A stretch of 64,000 nt of DNA from Sipunculus nudus (taxonomy: Eukaryota > Annelida > Sipuncula > Golfingiida > Sipunculidae): assembly GCA_026874595.1 (NCBI GenBank), contig CM049309.1, positions 3,572,076 to 3,636,075 on the forward strand. Reading direction: 5' to 3'. Positions 1 to 10,720 of the stretch are shown here, piece by piece; the stretch's first letter is position 1; every line of letters starts with the position of its first letter. The notes below the pieces were generated by a model. That model searched no databases. It was not told the DNA's origin and was given only the letters and a program-made list of their open reading frames with translations. The position numbers and the translations under genes were made by a program.

Positions 1-15
1 CTTCATCACATTTAT

Positions 16-282
16 TCATATATCATCTGTGCATGTAACCCGGTGCATTTTTTGCTGTATAGTATAAAGCCCACGAACCCTGGCCAGCAGAGTCGTTCTC
101 CTGTGAGTCCCATTCTGTGCAGTGTAAAAGTAACTAACACACGGGTGGGTAAAAGTAGTCCGCCTCATCACGACGCAGCGCTTAGCACAATGTGTTATGT
201 CGTATTCCCCATTGTTGTCATTGAGAATATACGGGCAGTTTATCACTCCCATGAGACCCAGGATCACTAGAAGCCTCTGCAT
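16..282 (-). CDS. candidate small secreted peptide, 88 codons, family unknown
   Basis: This open frame starts with ATG and ends in TGA. The N-terminus (MQRLLVILGLMGVINC) has a short basic-hydrophobic profile like a signal peptide. The rest is polar and basic, with cysteines near residues 16, 32, 36, 48 and 84 and one N-x-T site (NGT). An AATAAA begins on the last base of the stop codon, so a very short 3' UTR running off the window edge is possible. About 85 bp upstream of the ATG there is a weak minus-strand TATA-like GTATAAT (366-372). A pyrimidine-rich stretch ending in AG just before the ATG could instead be a splice acceptor. I recognise no family. A short frame with a hydrophobic start can arise by chance in AT-rich DNA, so this is only a candidate. 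Confidence 0.3.
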   Translation of the reverse strand: MQRLLVILGLMGVINCPYILNDNNGEYDITHCAKRCVVMRRTTFTHPCVSYFYTAQNGTHRRTTLLARVRGLYTIQQKMHRVTCTDDI

Positions 283-744
283 CAGTACACCTATCAGCCG
301 TTAGACAGACAATGGGCCCACGGTGGGGTATTCAGTTTATGACCAGTAACAATACGGGGAAGGAGATTATACGCTTGTCAACGTTTATTTGATTTACATT
401 CTCTGTACTGAGTTGAAGATAGAACTTGTCCGATGAGGTCAGGAACAAGCCCTATCTTCCTTTATACTCCAGCCCTTTTAATTGAATTAGGCCACAAAAA
501 TACAATTATCCTACGAAATCGCCGCTCCTTTTGTTCCAAAATCATAATTTTGAGGCGAGTTAACTTGGAGTCCTCGGTATTCATTTTACAAAGTGCTTGT
601 TTTTCCTTTGTCACTTTAGGGAACACTGTATGTTACATGATGCGTTTCTTCGTTCATAAAGATATAATTTAAAATCAATTAAACTTTGTGTTATTAATAC
701 GAACTATTTCTGTAAGGTGGCGAAACTTCCCTTATTTATCTAAT
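283..744. other. no recognisable gene
   Basis: The only notable item is the weak minus-strand TATA-like site at 366-372, which could serve the peptide candidate at 16-282. The plus-strand frame at 433-672 has no signal peptide, motif or supporting splice or poly(A) signal. Confidence 0.5.
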
Positions 745-749
745 TATAT

Positions 750-1003
750 TTATTTATTTTACATGGATTGTACAACTAGTTATAATAACTAATACGTGGC
801 ACTCTCCTTAGTTTGGATGATGGCGCTCGGTAGTCGGTTAGGGTGGAAAAAAAACCGGAGGACCCGGAGTAAACCGCCGACCTTGCACGGGCCACTACAA
901 CCCACTCTCATAGCAACACCGGGAATGGAACCCGGGTTGCCAGCGAAGAGGGCCGAGCGTTTTACCACTCAGCTGTCCAGGCCCCTTCTCAGCTGTCCAG
1001 GTC
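750..1003 (-). mobile_element. tRNA-derived SINE with a conserved central domain
   Basis: On the minus strand the element begins with a tRNA-like head. The A-box-like CAGCTGAGTGG lies near 965-975 and the B-box-like GGGTTCCATTCC at 922-933. A central block follows (about 842-885) containing TTTACTCCGGGTCCTCCGG and a T-run with CCACC. The 3' part is TA-rich (TTGTACAATCCATG at about 760). The tRNA head plus conserved body plus AT-rich tail is standard SINE structure. The central block resembles domains shared by SINEs of several marine invertebrates, but I cannot confirm a named superfamily. About 18 bp at the 5' end (CTCAGCTGTCCAGG) is duplicated at 968-1003. The 3' part recurs at 8316-8425. 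Confidence 0.65.
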
Positions 1004-2454
1004 CCTATACTTGTAAATTAAGAAAAAAAAAATTGAAATCAGTCCTGTCGTTTCACATAAATTGTAACAACAATTACTTTTTGTTGTTGTTGTGGCTTTA
1101 TTAATCACCTTTTTGTTATTACCACATTGTTTATGGCATAATATGAGCATAAAGCAAAGGCTGAGGGTAAGTCCAGCTGAAAGTCTAAATGTTATTAATT
1201 ACCTAAAAATAACCCCTCCATATTTTCACTGTAAGGGTTCTATACAGTGTATTTAAGTATGGATAAATACACCTAATATCTGTTGTACCCATTATGAAGG
1301 TGGTACTTACTTAACTGTAATGTTGTCCGTCCATCCCGGATGATGATAATCTCAACAATCTTATTGGAAGCTGCCAGTAATTTACAGGTAAAAATTTCCT
1401 GTGAAAACCACCATTGATGTATAAGCCTTAAAACATTGACGGATATATCGATAACTTTCAAGCCTTGGTTCGGAAGTACCATACAATCCTCACCTGAGCA
1501 AAACTGGCCATCGATCTCCTATTATTATAAACGGGAATTGAAATAACTAAGTATCTAACACTTATAAAACCAATTGATAGCTGTTATTGATATCTGGGAC
1601 AAGAATTGTCCAAAAACCAGTTAATGAGTTCATGTTGTCTATAGCACCTCGATGGTCAGCCATGCGTAATCATGCCGATAGCGGAGAGCAGTGTTCCGTA
1701 TCACGTAGTCATGGTTACGTACTGCGCAAATATATCACCTTTGATTGAATTCTACAGTGGAACATATCTAATGAGTAAAGGGTGTAAATTTTCATCTCAA
1801 TGCATTATTTATGTTTATCTGTAAGCAGTTCAGCAGTTTTAGACTTCCTGGATTGAAGGAGCCAGTCTTTTCCGTCTGTAAGACCCTGCTATTTAGGGAT
1901 TGTGGGTAAAGGAATCCTTTCCCCAACAACGCTCTGGGGCTTCTAGATATACCAATGGCATGAATATTAAACGAAGACCATAGATACAGGCAATTGAAAT
2001 CTGTTAGATCCATATTTCAAAGAAAATTATATGCATATGAATGTTTTGTGACATGAATTTAATGAAATACGTAATATCTATTTAGCATGCGTATGTTCAA
2101 TATCAGTTTTTTTTCACGGATTATGATGAATTTTGCTTTTGAAGTTGGACTTTTGAAAAAAAAATGTTCCCTGTCCTCTCCACCATCTCTAATTGGAAAA
2201 GATTTGAGTTGAAAGGATCTCGGGCGGAAAGGTGCCATTTTGTCTTTTTTTCAATTGCCTGTGTTTACGTTAACGACTATATTTATTCTTTTCTATCGCA
2301 TGAAAATTCTAAACTAGACTTTATCTGGAAATACTAACTTTTTTATGCGAGTAGTAAAATATATATTCCTTGAAATTTAGTCCAGTTCATAATATGACGA
2401 AGTTTTCTCTGAAAAAAATATTTTATATCCACCCTTGGCGTTAAATCTCAATCA

Positions 2455-2458
<4 letters not shown>
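1004..2458. other. no recognisable gene
   Basis: AT-rich DNA with short unsupported frames (1273-1482 and 1792-2013, both minus). I see no splice-bounded exon, terminal inverted repeat or tandem array. Confidence 0.5.

Positions 2459-2510
<52 letters not shown>
2459..2510. repeat. (AT)n microsatellite, left flank of an LTR insertion
   Basis: About 26 uninterrupted TA dinucleotides abut the TG terminus of the element at 2511. A matching (AT)n tract resumes right after that element, so the insertion target was probably one (AT)n array. Confidence 0.95.
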
Positions 2511-2514
<4 letters not shown>

Positions 2515-2633
2515 ACGGTCCAGCTCCGACGCGGGGCCCAGACTGATGTTGCGGGAATTCATCGTCACCGATCGCGACCACTCTCCGAACAAACAAGAAC
2601 AAATGGCGATTGTCATTGAACTCCTTTAATGGA

Positions 2634-2697
2634 CCTGACGATGAAAACAGACCACTGTAGTGAAACGTGTGGTTTCCACAAAGTCCTAAGGCGGAGT
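2634..2697 (+). repeat. direct repeat within the LTR, copy 1
   Basis: Begins CCTGACGATGAAAACAGACC and includes GTGAAACGTGTGGTTTCCAC. It recurs with scattered substitutions at 2957-3020. The block contains the short inverted pair GAAAC/GTTTC. Confidence 0.75.
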
Positions 2698-2956
2698 CTT
2701 ATATACACAATTACCTGATGAACATTAATACTAGCGGTCAGAATATATCACATATAAGCACAGAAACACATAGAAAACAGCTTAAACCTTAAACCTTCCA
2801 ATGAAGGCATTATGTACCATTTTGTACAAAACACTAAAATATGACTTTGCGAGTCTTAAGACCTGTTACTGGAAAAAAATATAGGAAGAAAAGGTAATGA
2901 ATGACTGAAATAAGCAAGGCACCTGTAAGGAACTAAAGGAATGAAACAATTTCTCA

Positions 2957-3020
2957 CCTGATGATGAAAATAGACCAGTGTAGTGAAAACTGTGGTTTCC
3001 ACGAAGTCCTATGGCAGAGT
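2957..3020 (+). repeat. direct repeat within the LTR, copy 2
   Basis: Begins CCTGATGATGAAAATAGACC and continues through GTGGTTTCCACGAAGTCC. It is a diverged copy of 2634-2697, 323 bp downstream. Confidence 0.75.
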
Positions 3021-3269
3021 GACGGCTGAACTTACTTCCGGTCCGGGGTTTACGCCACTCTGCACACTGTCAGGTGTTAGTTTGTTTGTTAATAAAGCTG
3101 ATTTAAATAATTTAAATAACATAGGCCGGACCTAGCAACAAACACGCGGGTCGTTTCGTTGAAGACCCAGTGTATTTTGGTCTTGTGTTTAAACAACCAC
3201 ACATTTTCGCAACCAGTTTAACCAAAACACACTTCTGGCGGTCTGGCGATGTAAGAAACAAATACCCGT

Positions 3270-3273
<4 letters not shown>

Positions 3274-3315
<42 letters not shown>

Positions 3316-3331
3316 TATATATATATAAATA
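3274..3331. repeat. (AT)n microsatellite, right flank of the LTR insertion
   Basis: TA dinucleotides with two short AAATAT interruptions, continuing the array interrupted by the element at 2511-3273. Confidence 0.9.
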
Positions 3332-3485
3332 TAGTGTAATAGTAATATGTAATAGTAATAGAAAATTACAGGATTTCAAAGTATAGTAATAGTAATATAC
3401 ACGAAATTTTAACCTGTGATAGTAATAGTAATAGGACCAGAGTAATAGAATAATAGCTATTACTTTAACTATTACAATCCCTGCC
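3332..3485. repeat. TAATAG-rich array ending in a hAT-like terminus
   Basis: Irregular copies of AGTAAT/TAATAG spread over about 150 bp. Read on the minus strand, the right end is CAGGGATTGTAATAG, which resembles the CAGGG start of many hAT-type terminal repeats. The opposite terminus was not found, so this may be one end of a decayed hAT-type MITE. Confidence 0.45.
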
Positions 3486-4590
3486 TAAAACAGGATAGGG
3501 GTGGAGCGTTTGCTTGATTATATTGAAACACAGGAAAAGGCCAAAGTTGTAGTGTGATAAGTTCATGCTAGATGCTGCCATGGTCAAGGGGGCGCAAGGC
3601 ATCAGGAACTGGCTGGAGAATATAACCAATTAGATAAAGCCCGAGCTAACAATTGTTTGTAGAATCATTAACTATAGGCTTGGTCAGTAAACATTGTATT
3701 AGTGCTTGGCCAGTTTACACATTATGTGGCAAGTTACTATCAGCTGAGGCTAGACAGAGCTGCTGCAGTGCTGCTGCTGCAGTGCTGCTAATGTTTCAGA
3801 ACTTCAGAGGTAGACAGTCTGATTGGCATAACCTTTGATGAGATAATTAGTGGTGCCACAGACAGTGAACGAGGCCATTGCTTGAACATATCTTGTTAAG
3901 TGTGTTTGAAAATCTTATGTTTATCATGTATAATAACATCTGCACAAGATACATTAAAATGGACAAACCTAAAGAGATGAAATAAATTGGTGGTTGGCAC
4001 GAAATACATGTTTGATGAACATGAATAGGTTGAATATGAATGTTACAAGGGAGGACTATGCGCTCATTGTTTGTTCCATATATAATAAGAGATTTACAGA
4101 TATACATTTATATTACTTTTTTATGCTGGGTTGAACAGGAACTGATAATATTTATTTAAACTAAATTGCACAAAAATCGTTTAATATTAATTTGTGTTTC
4201 AGGATTTCTCAAAACTTTCTTTTAAACTGTTCTTAACATGATTTTTTAAATTAATTTTTTGGTGATCAGTGTGTGAAATGTATTGTTAAATGTAAAAGAT
4301 AGTATCTTCAACTATGGCGAATATGAACGTACCGGAACTGGGTTTATGATCATTACCTAGCTGGAAATAACCCTGAACTTAGCCAAAGTGTACGCATTAA
4401 CTGTTAGAGAAACCTCATTTATATTAAAGGTTTCAATCTATTTAATTTTCATTTTTATATAAGTAAAAAATTACAAGAATTAGAATTTAAATAGAGGAAA
4501 ATGTAAATTTTTCAGCGGCAGGGAATAGGGGTTGGGTAATGTATAGGGCAAGGTCAGCATACGTTGATATTACATTTTAAAGAAAGCAAA
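3486..4590. other. no recognisable gene; short CTG-rich patch
   Basis: The only feature seen is a GCTGCTGCAGTGCTGCTGC-type patch at about 3757-3790. Frames here are short and unsupported. Confidence 0.5.
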
Positions 4591-4591
4591 G

Positions 4592-4685
4592 TAATTGTAG
4601 TAATAAAGTAATAGTAATAGTAATAGTAATAGTAACAGGTGAATTAAGAAGTTTTAGTAATAGAACCACTCTAATAGGACCCACC

Positions 4686-4727
<42 letters not shown>
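4592..4727. repeat. second TAATAG array plus (AT)n tract
   Basis: At 4592-4690 there are repeated AGTAAT units in the same orientation as the array at 3332-3485. The array ends in CCACCCTG, again a CAGGG terminus on the minus strand. (AT)n follows directly at 4689-4727. The two arrays bracket 1.1 kb of non-repetitive DNA. Confidence 0.6.
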
Positions 4728-4732
<5 letters not shown>

Positions 4733-4944
4733 CAATATAATTAATACGGAGTTGGGTTTTTTCTAGACCACGGTTTACCTGCTTCCGTTCTGATTTGACT
4801 TTCCAAATTCGGCAGACGTAACGGTGGTGCGCTCTTCTAGGACAAGTTTGTTTTATTTTGCAAGATTATGCCCTTTTTAGCTGAATAATTAATAATTTTA
4901 ATATTTCCCCATTAGGTGCCCCTATTTCTTTTGTGCTGCAAGGT

Positions 4945-5758
4945 CCTCGACGCCTGTGACGCTTTTTCAGGAGGCGCCTCGGGGATTTTCGCTGGCCTGT
5001 TAAGACCAGAGCGCATGTCCTACCCAGAAGGCATTTCCGTGCAATACGCGGTCACGCGGGTCCACTATAATCCACATTCATCCCCCATTTCCATTGTAAT
5101 GCCTCTAAAGGAATTTTCTCTCTCAAAAGGATAAAGGTTTTTAATCCAAAGACCACATGACTCCGCTATCAATGCGATAGTTTTTAGTTTGGTCAGCTCT
5201 GGGCACTGAGTCAAGTGATGTGACCACCGTTTGACAAATTTTTCATGGGTTAAAGGTATGATGATTTTTATACATTCAAAAATATCTTTTCATGATAACC
5301 TTGTTTCAAAAGTTCAGCCAAGTCATGTGTTTAATGAAGTTTTTTTACAGAAGTCCTACAACTTAATTATCATTCGGGTTGGGTGGGGGCGGGGTCTTGG
5401 GGGGGGGGGGTTCACATATATTTGTTAAGATCCGTTGTCTGTAGGGACGGTGAAACATGAAAAAATATCACCAGTGCACCTTTAAGGGCGTTCAGACCTC
5501 CACCAGAATCTCTTTTAATATCAGTCATGTGTTCACGTGTATGCGTTTCATGTATGAACACTGTCATGCTTCAGTAACACGAGTTCACATTGCGAGTGTT
5601 GCAGAACAAATAAATACGAATGGGTGGCTTCCACACGGGGAGAAAGGAATGGTCCTTTGTCATAATGGTTTATAAAAAAATATCTTATTACTTCCAAAAT
5701 GAAATGGACTATTGATATGTCTTTACCCGAGCCCACTACTAATGTTCACCAAAACATT
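4945..5758. repeat. 0.8-kb tandem duplication, unit 1
   Basis: Landmarks in order: GACGCTTTTTCAGGAGGCGCC near 4957, ATTTCCATTGTAATGCCT, ATGATGATTTTTATACATT, a G-rich run, ACCTCCACCAGAATCTC, CACTGTCATGCTTCAGTAAC, ATACGAATGGGTGGCTTC and ACTTCCAAAATG. The same landmarks recur in the same order about 812 bp downstream. Divergence is substantial. The plus-strand frames 4916-5134 and 5457-5675 lie inside but are not conserved in frame between the units, so the unit is probably not coding. Confidence 0.75.
5376..5410 (+). repeat. G-quadruplex-prone G-rich tract
   Basis: GGG-TT-GGG-T-GGGGG-C-GGGG-TCTT followed by 12 G gives at least four G-runs in 35 bp on the plus strand. It lies in duplication unit 1 where unit 2 has its C/G palindrome. 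Confidence 0.8.
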
Positions 5759-5759
5759 T

Positions 5760-6445
5760 TTCGCCTGTCACGCTTTTTTAGGAGGCGACCTGTAATCCCC
5801 GCTGAACCCCATTTCCATTATATCGCCTGTAAAGAATTTTACTCTGTCAAAAGGAAGTAAAGATTTTAAAGTCAAGCACGGAACACATGTCCACATTAAT
5901 TTTTTAATAGGGAGTACTTTTCCGTTGAGTGGACACAAAGAGATGAGACCTTTTACATGATCACCGTTATATAGGTTTACAGGTATGACGATTTTTATAC
6001 ATTTAAGAAGTATCTTTCCATGAAAACCATGGTTTTAATAGTTCGGCCGATTTATGGGTTGTTTGAAAAAAAGTTTTTTTTATCCAAAGGAACCCCCCCC
6101 CCCCCCGGGGGGGGGGGGGATTGCACACACTTCTAAGGGTCCTCAATCTCTCGGGGACTTTAAAACCTCTGCCAGAATCAGTCTTCGTTGATACGTGCAT
6201 GTAAAACATTGTCATGGTTCAGAAACACGGGTTCCCCAGGCGAGAGGCAGAACAACTGCATACGAATAGGCAGCTTCTACTCGGGGACAAAGGAATAGCC
6301 CCTTATAATTATTCCTTTGTGGAATTGTGATTATGGCACCTAAGAAAAAAATATATTAGGGTGATTTCGATTACCTCCAAAAATGTAATGAATTTCGGAT
6401 GCAGTTTTCCTCTACCCCTCTACAAATTTTCAGCAAATCTGTATA
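5760..6445. repeat. 0.8-kb tandem duplication, unit 2
   Basis: Diverged second copy of 4945-5758. It starts at CGCCTGTCACGCTTTTTTAG, carries the ATGACGATTTTTATACATTT, CCTCTGCCAGAATC, CATTGTCATGGTTCAG and ATACGAATAGGCAGCTTC landmarks, and fades near 6445. Confidence 0.75.
6093..6119. repeat. perfect poly(C)/poly(G) palindrome
   Basis: 14 C are followed immediately by 13 G. The tract can form a perfect hairpin, a G-quadruplex or an i-motif. An assembly artefact at a homopolymer is possible. Confidence 0.9.
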
Positions 6446-7200
6446 TTACATTTTGCGTTAATTTGCTGAAAGACAATACAACGAACCAAGGGTGAAGTGG
6501 TTTCTTTGCTAAATGCTTTCATCGAAATATATCAACCTGCTTTCTTTTTATCTGGGAGAATTGTCAATTTTGCATCAGACCTGCTTATTCCATGACAATT
6601 TACAGTACTTAAACCACTATTTAATACTGTTGGAATATATTTTTTATGGGCCTATCTTTTTCACATTGGTAGTTATACGTTTTTAACGTACAAGAGACTT
6701 CAACGACATATGTATGTGTCTGATAACATGCCTTAGGCTTTACCCTCAACTGACTACACTGAATAAACATAGTGTTTCAGATGTCGCCTGAGCTTTAACT
6801 AATACATAGCATCTTTCATCAAATTTCATGGTAGAATGCTTCTTTATACAATCGTTATATCTACGGTATTTCCCAAGCAATGAAGCTGTCGGACCTATGT
6901 TGTTTATCTGGGAAAAAAACTTCTCTCTAAAAAATTCGTACACCCTGTATATGCCTCACGTCTCTTTCCAAAAAAAATTTTTTGGTGTGATTTCTGGAAT
7001 TGAATAATTTTTCTTTCTATGTTGATATTTTGGGAGAGGGTGTTCCTGGAGAATTCTAGCAGAAGTAATCTTTATATCATATAGGTGAAACACATGACAG
7101 AAAGTTCCTGCAAAAACCTTAGGATTAAAATATGCGTCGTTTAGTTCCTGTCAGCCCATTACAAAAATATGCATCAGATAGAGCCGTAGTAATTCCACGG
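6446..7200. other. no recognisable gene
   Basis: AT-rich, with only short frames (for example 6746-6943 minus). No repeats or motifs stood out. Confidence 0.5.
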
Positions 7201-7210
7201 GTGCAGCTAG

Positions 7211-7560
7211 TATATATATAACCCTGCGGTTACTATTGACCAGACATCTAGTTACTGCTATCCTACACAAGTTATCTGAAGGGCCATACGGACTGTGCGG
7301 TGCGTCCTTGCTCGAGAAGCAGTTTGAACGCTGCCTGATAAACCCGGATCAGTCGGATATGCTGAGGTCTCCGCCCTGCTTAGCCACAACCAGACACTTC
7401 CCGCCAGAGAGAGAGAGACCCACGGCACCTCGCATGTGACTGCAGCAGACGACAGGCGCCCACACACGCATTATCGTCCACCCAGCTTTAACAAAGTTGT
7501 CTTAGGTTTTCCTCGCCAGTCGATTTCGGCTTCCGTGTTGTCAGGTTAAACAAGACCGAT
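7211..7560 (+). promoter_or_regulatory. TATA-type promoter candidate with GC-richer downstream segment
   Basis: A TATATATATA box (7211-7220) is followed about 30 bp later by CCAGACATC (about 7240), a plausible start region. The next 300 bp are clearly GC-richer than the flanks, as expected for a transcribed leader or first exon. Weak donors exist (GTCAG/GTTAAA near 7546). The frames here have no recognisable domain. A TATATATATA box is weak evidence in a genome full of (AT)n. Confidence 0.25.
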
Positions 7561-8315
7561 ATTTGCTTGAAAAGGTTAATCATTAATAGTAATAAAGACC
7601 GACTCAGCTGTTGTTTACACGGAATGGCACTTAACTTCAAAGAAGAGAGTTATTTGAAAAGGAAATTTTTTTGTTCTTTTTTTATGAATCTTCACTCGGC
7701 ATAGGCATTAAATAGAAATATTTCAATTTATCAATTATCTATGCAAAAATCCGTTGATCATTGGCAGTTTTGAAAGGCAAACTAACTGTATCCAAGTTCC
7801 TATTTGCTTGTGCCAGTGTGTATTGTTTTGCTCCGAAGGCATGCATGCAACATTCATTCATTCCATTTGCTCTGCACTTTTGCGCGTCCTCACAATTGAC
7901 CAGAATTACTTAACAAGATAATGTTGGAATGTTTGTTAGCCTTACCCATACCACCTCCTTATTCATAATACGCTCACGATCATTACATAGCTAATATCTC
8001 TTACAAAGCATGATAAATTAACACGAATTAACAGGAAATATAACGTCTTTCCTTTGATATTAAATGGTATCTGTCGAAATGTTGTACTGAAACCATTGGC
8101 TTACTCCCGTATAACAGTTAAAAATTATGATCGTGCGCGATCACTGGCGCCAACATAAATATAGCGTGTACGTCACCTGCTTTTTCCGTTTTCTTTTCAG
8201 GCTTTTAACCAGTGTTTCAAAGCCGTGCACGTTCGTATCCGGATTGATCCCTTTTTGCGGATCCGTCGCGCATTCCCAAAATCATACCTCCGGTCACGCA
8301 GTCTTGTTTAAAACT
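7561..8315. other. no recognisable gene
   Basis: The frame at 8127-8345 (plus) runs into the SINE tail at 8316 and has no supporting signal. Nothing else stands out. Confidence 0.5.
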
Positions 8316-8425
8316 TTATTTATTTTACATGGATTGTACAAATAGTTATATTATAACCAATACTATGGGCACTCTCTGTGGGTCAGGTATTGGTGTTCGG
8401 CAGTGTTTTGAGGTCGCCCGGGAGA
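8316..8425 (-). mobile_element. SINE 3' fragment, same family as 750-1003
   Basis: TTTATTTATTTTACATGGATTGTACAA-tAGTTAT and the following CACTCTC block match 750-815 with few changes. The similarity fades before the tRNA-like head, so this is a truncated or diverged copy. Confidence 0.65.
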
Positions 8426-9902
8426 GAGCCCAGCATTTACCCCTCCAGGTTAAGAGACATCCTGGACCGGGTTTACTTCAACGCGAAACTATAATAAGGT
8501 TTTAAGCAGCTGAATGTGAGGACAACGAGACCCTGTGCTGCGATTGTTTTGCCGGCAAACGCCTAAGGCCTTGAAAGTTTAATAAAGGGGAAAGCCTGCT
8601 GCCAGGATTCTCTATATAGAAGTAAAGTCTGAAGCCCGGGAAATCACGTAAAGAAGCACATTATGAAGCCTGCACGTCAGTACAAGGAGGAAACACTAAC
8701 GCGGTCAAAACTGTGAGGGGAAGGTACGAGGAGCCAATAACGTACAAGGGATGAGAAAGGTAGATGTCAGAAAATATCTACAAGAGATGGGGAAACTGGA
8801 TGAAGGCAAAGCCATATACAAGAGGGAGGAATATATAAAACCAGTCGTATCCGTGAAAGGTAAAAAATAAGCCTCCAAAGCCTGGCACAAAAGACGGGCA
8901 AACAGGAAAGGATATTATCCAAGCTTTATTCAGTTTACCTGACTTCCCTCAGTGGGATAACCAGGGCCAACTCTGCTACATTCATCTGTTTGGTAAATGC
9001 TTATGAATCCATAGTCGAATTATGTAAAAATCATTGTTTTATTATTGTGTTTCAGATTCGCGTTTTTCTGGAAATATTCTCTGGTTTGAATGAATAAAGA
9101 TTAATGGCGAGGCGGGGGAAAAAGTGGCCAGGAAACACCAACTAGGTGGTTAATAGCCAGTTATCACGCATCCAGTCTTACAACCACGACACAGTTCATT
9201 CCTAATTTATAACTGCTGTTTTGTGTTAACATTTTTTTGTTAATATTATATAAGACATAACTATTGCGTGACGCTTGTATTAATGTATAATGTAATGATT
9301 CCATCTACGGGTGACACGTCCATCAAGGACGCGAAGCATTCAGATTTTTTGTCAGCCCCATAGAATTTTGCTGACGGATCACTTTCGCCTAGTAGACCTA
9401 GATGTTATTACGGAGCAGGTGCGATCGGTTTAAGAGTTATTGTTATAGCGGATTCGGGATTAGTGGATTTTTACAGACGGCGATATGATTCTGACACACA
9501 ATATAGTTTTCTCATTAATAAACATGTTGTGATCCCGTAGGTCTGCCAGCGTCCCTGTTTTTGTTATTTCTGGTCAGAAAAGATCGTGTGAATAAACAAA
9601 GGGAATTAGATATAAAATTCTGCTTGTAGTTTATAAGAGATAACCCGCTGACCGTTTGTCCGGAATATCATGTAGTCATACAGTTAACATGTGGAATGAT
9701 GCAAGTGTGGTTTGAAACGTGTCTTTTTTTAAACGACCGGCCATTTTCTTCTGCAATCATAAAAGTGATATGCACTCTCATTTGAGAAGAAAATTCCGTT
9801 GTTCCAGACAGTTGTGGGCGTTTTATTTTTGCGAACTGCCTGAAATTACAACTGACTTTGCCATTAAACCTCATTAACCTGTATTTTTCGTGTACCCTAT
9901 TC

Positions 9903-9904
<2 letters not shown>
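8426..9904. other. no recognisable gene
   Basis: Only short frames (8705-8890 and 9668-9874, minus). No exon-like or repeat structure was recognised. Confidence 0.5.

Positions 9905-9967
<63 letters not shown>
9905..9967. repeat. (AT)n microsatellite
   Basis: About 31 TA dinucleotides. Confidence 0.95.
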
Positions 9968-9968
<1 letters not shown>

Positions 9969-10119
9969 CTCTGAAGAAAAACAACACTGTTAATTCACAA
10001 CAGTCTGTTTCACGGGATGTGACCCGATCATCAGGTGAATGTCGTTAGAATGAAGCTAACGGCGTGGTTTGAAAAGCCGAGACTTTACAAGTATTTATAT
10101 ATATATATAAAACTGTCTT

Positions 10120-10715
10120 TGTCTGGTTTATTGATATCTCTTCTAATTTGGTTTTGCTTTTTGATATGTTTCCTGACATGGTCTATCATGTTGTTACCTC
10201 CAAAGTTTAGCCTGTTGTTGTCTGTTCTGATGTTTTCAATCCTGTTTTGATTCTTTTGGTGTGGTCTGGTTTGTTGTAAGTTCTCTTGACGGATTCTAAC
10301 CTAGTTTTGTCTTTTACGACATATGATCTAGTCTGTTTGTGGCTGTCCTGACATTGCCCCCCCCCCCCCCAGGATGTGGTCTATTCTGGCCTTTCTTCTA
10401 GCCTGTTGTTCATATTAACATTATCTGACCTGCTGTTATATAAATGGTCACATTGTGCAGTCAGTTTTTTTGCAGCCTTCCTTATAGCCAATCACAATTT
10501 TCTGAATTGCTCTTATAGGTGGTCACACAGAGTCTAATCAGTTTTTAGCAGTTTCTTTATCCCTAGTGACATTTTCTGATCTGCTCTTATAAGCGGTCAT
10601 ATTTCCTGACCTATTTGTTATATGTGGTCACAGACTTCAGTCAGTTTTTAGCAGCATTTTCTTTATAGCTAGTGGCATTTTCTGACCTGCTGCTGTATGT
10701 GGTCACGTGGTCTAG
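10120..10715. repeat. T/G-rich degenerate tandem repeat region
   Basis: From about 10426 to 10715, at least four degenerate units of roughly 75-90 bp share the order TTTTCTGACCTGCT, TATGTGGTCACA, CAGTCAGTTTTTAGCAG and CTTTATAGCTAGTG. Upstream (10120-10420) is T/G-rich with looser CTGGTT/CTGTT repeats and a C14 run at 10357-10370. No coding potential is visible. Confidence 0.65.
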
Positions 10716-10720
10716 CAAGT

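Larger units (their letters stand above)
2511..3273 (+). mobile_element. solo-LTR-like element (TGTAACGG...CCCGTTACA)
   Basis: This 763-bp segment is bounded by the 8-bp inverted termini TGTAACGG and CCGTTACA, and it begins TG and ends CA like an LTR. It sits inside (AT)n, so any 4-6 bp target duplication (TATA/TATA) cannot be proved. A TATA-like CTTATATACAC lies at about 2698-2708 and AATAAA at 3091-3096, in the right order and spacing for U3-R-U5 on the plus strand. No open frame or internal retroelement domain is present, so this looks like a solo LTR left by LTR-LTR recombination. A long MITE is the alternative. Confidence 0.5.
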
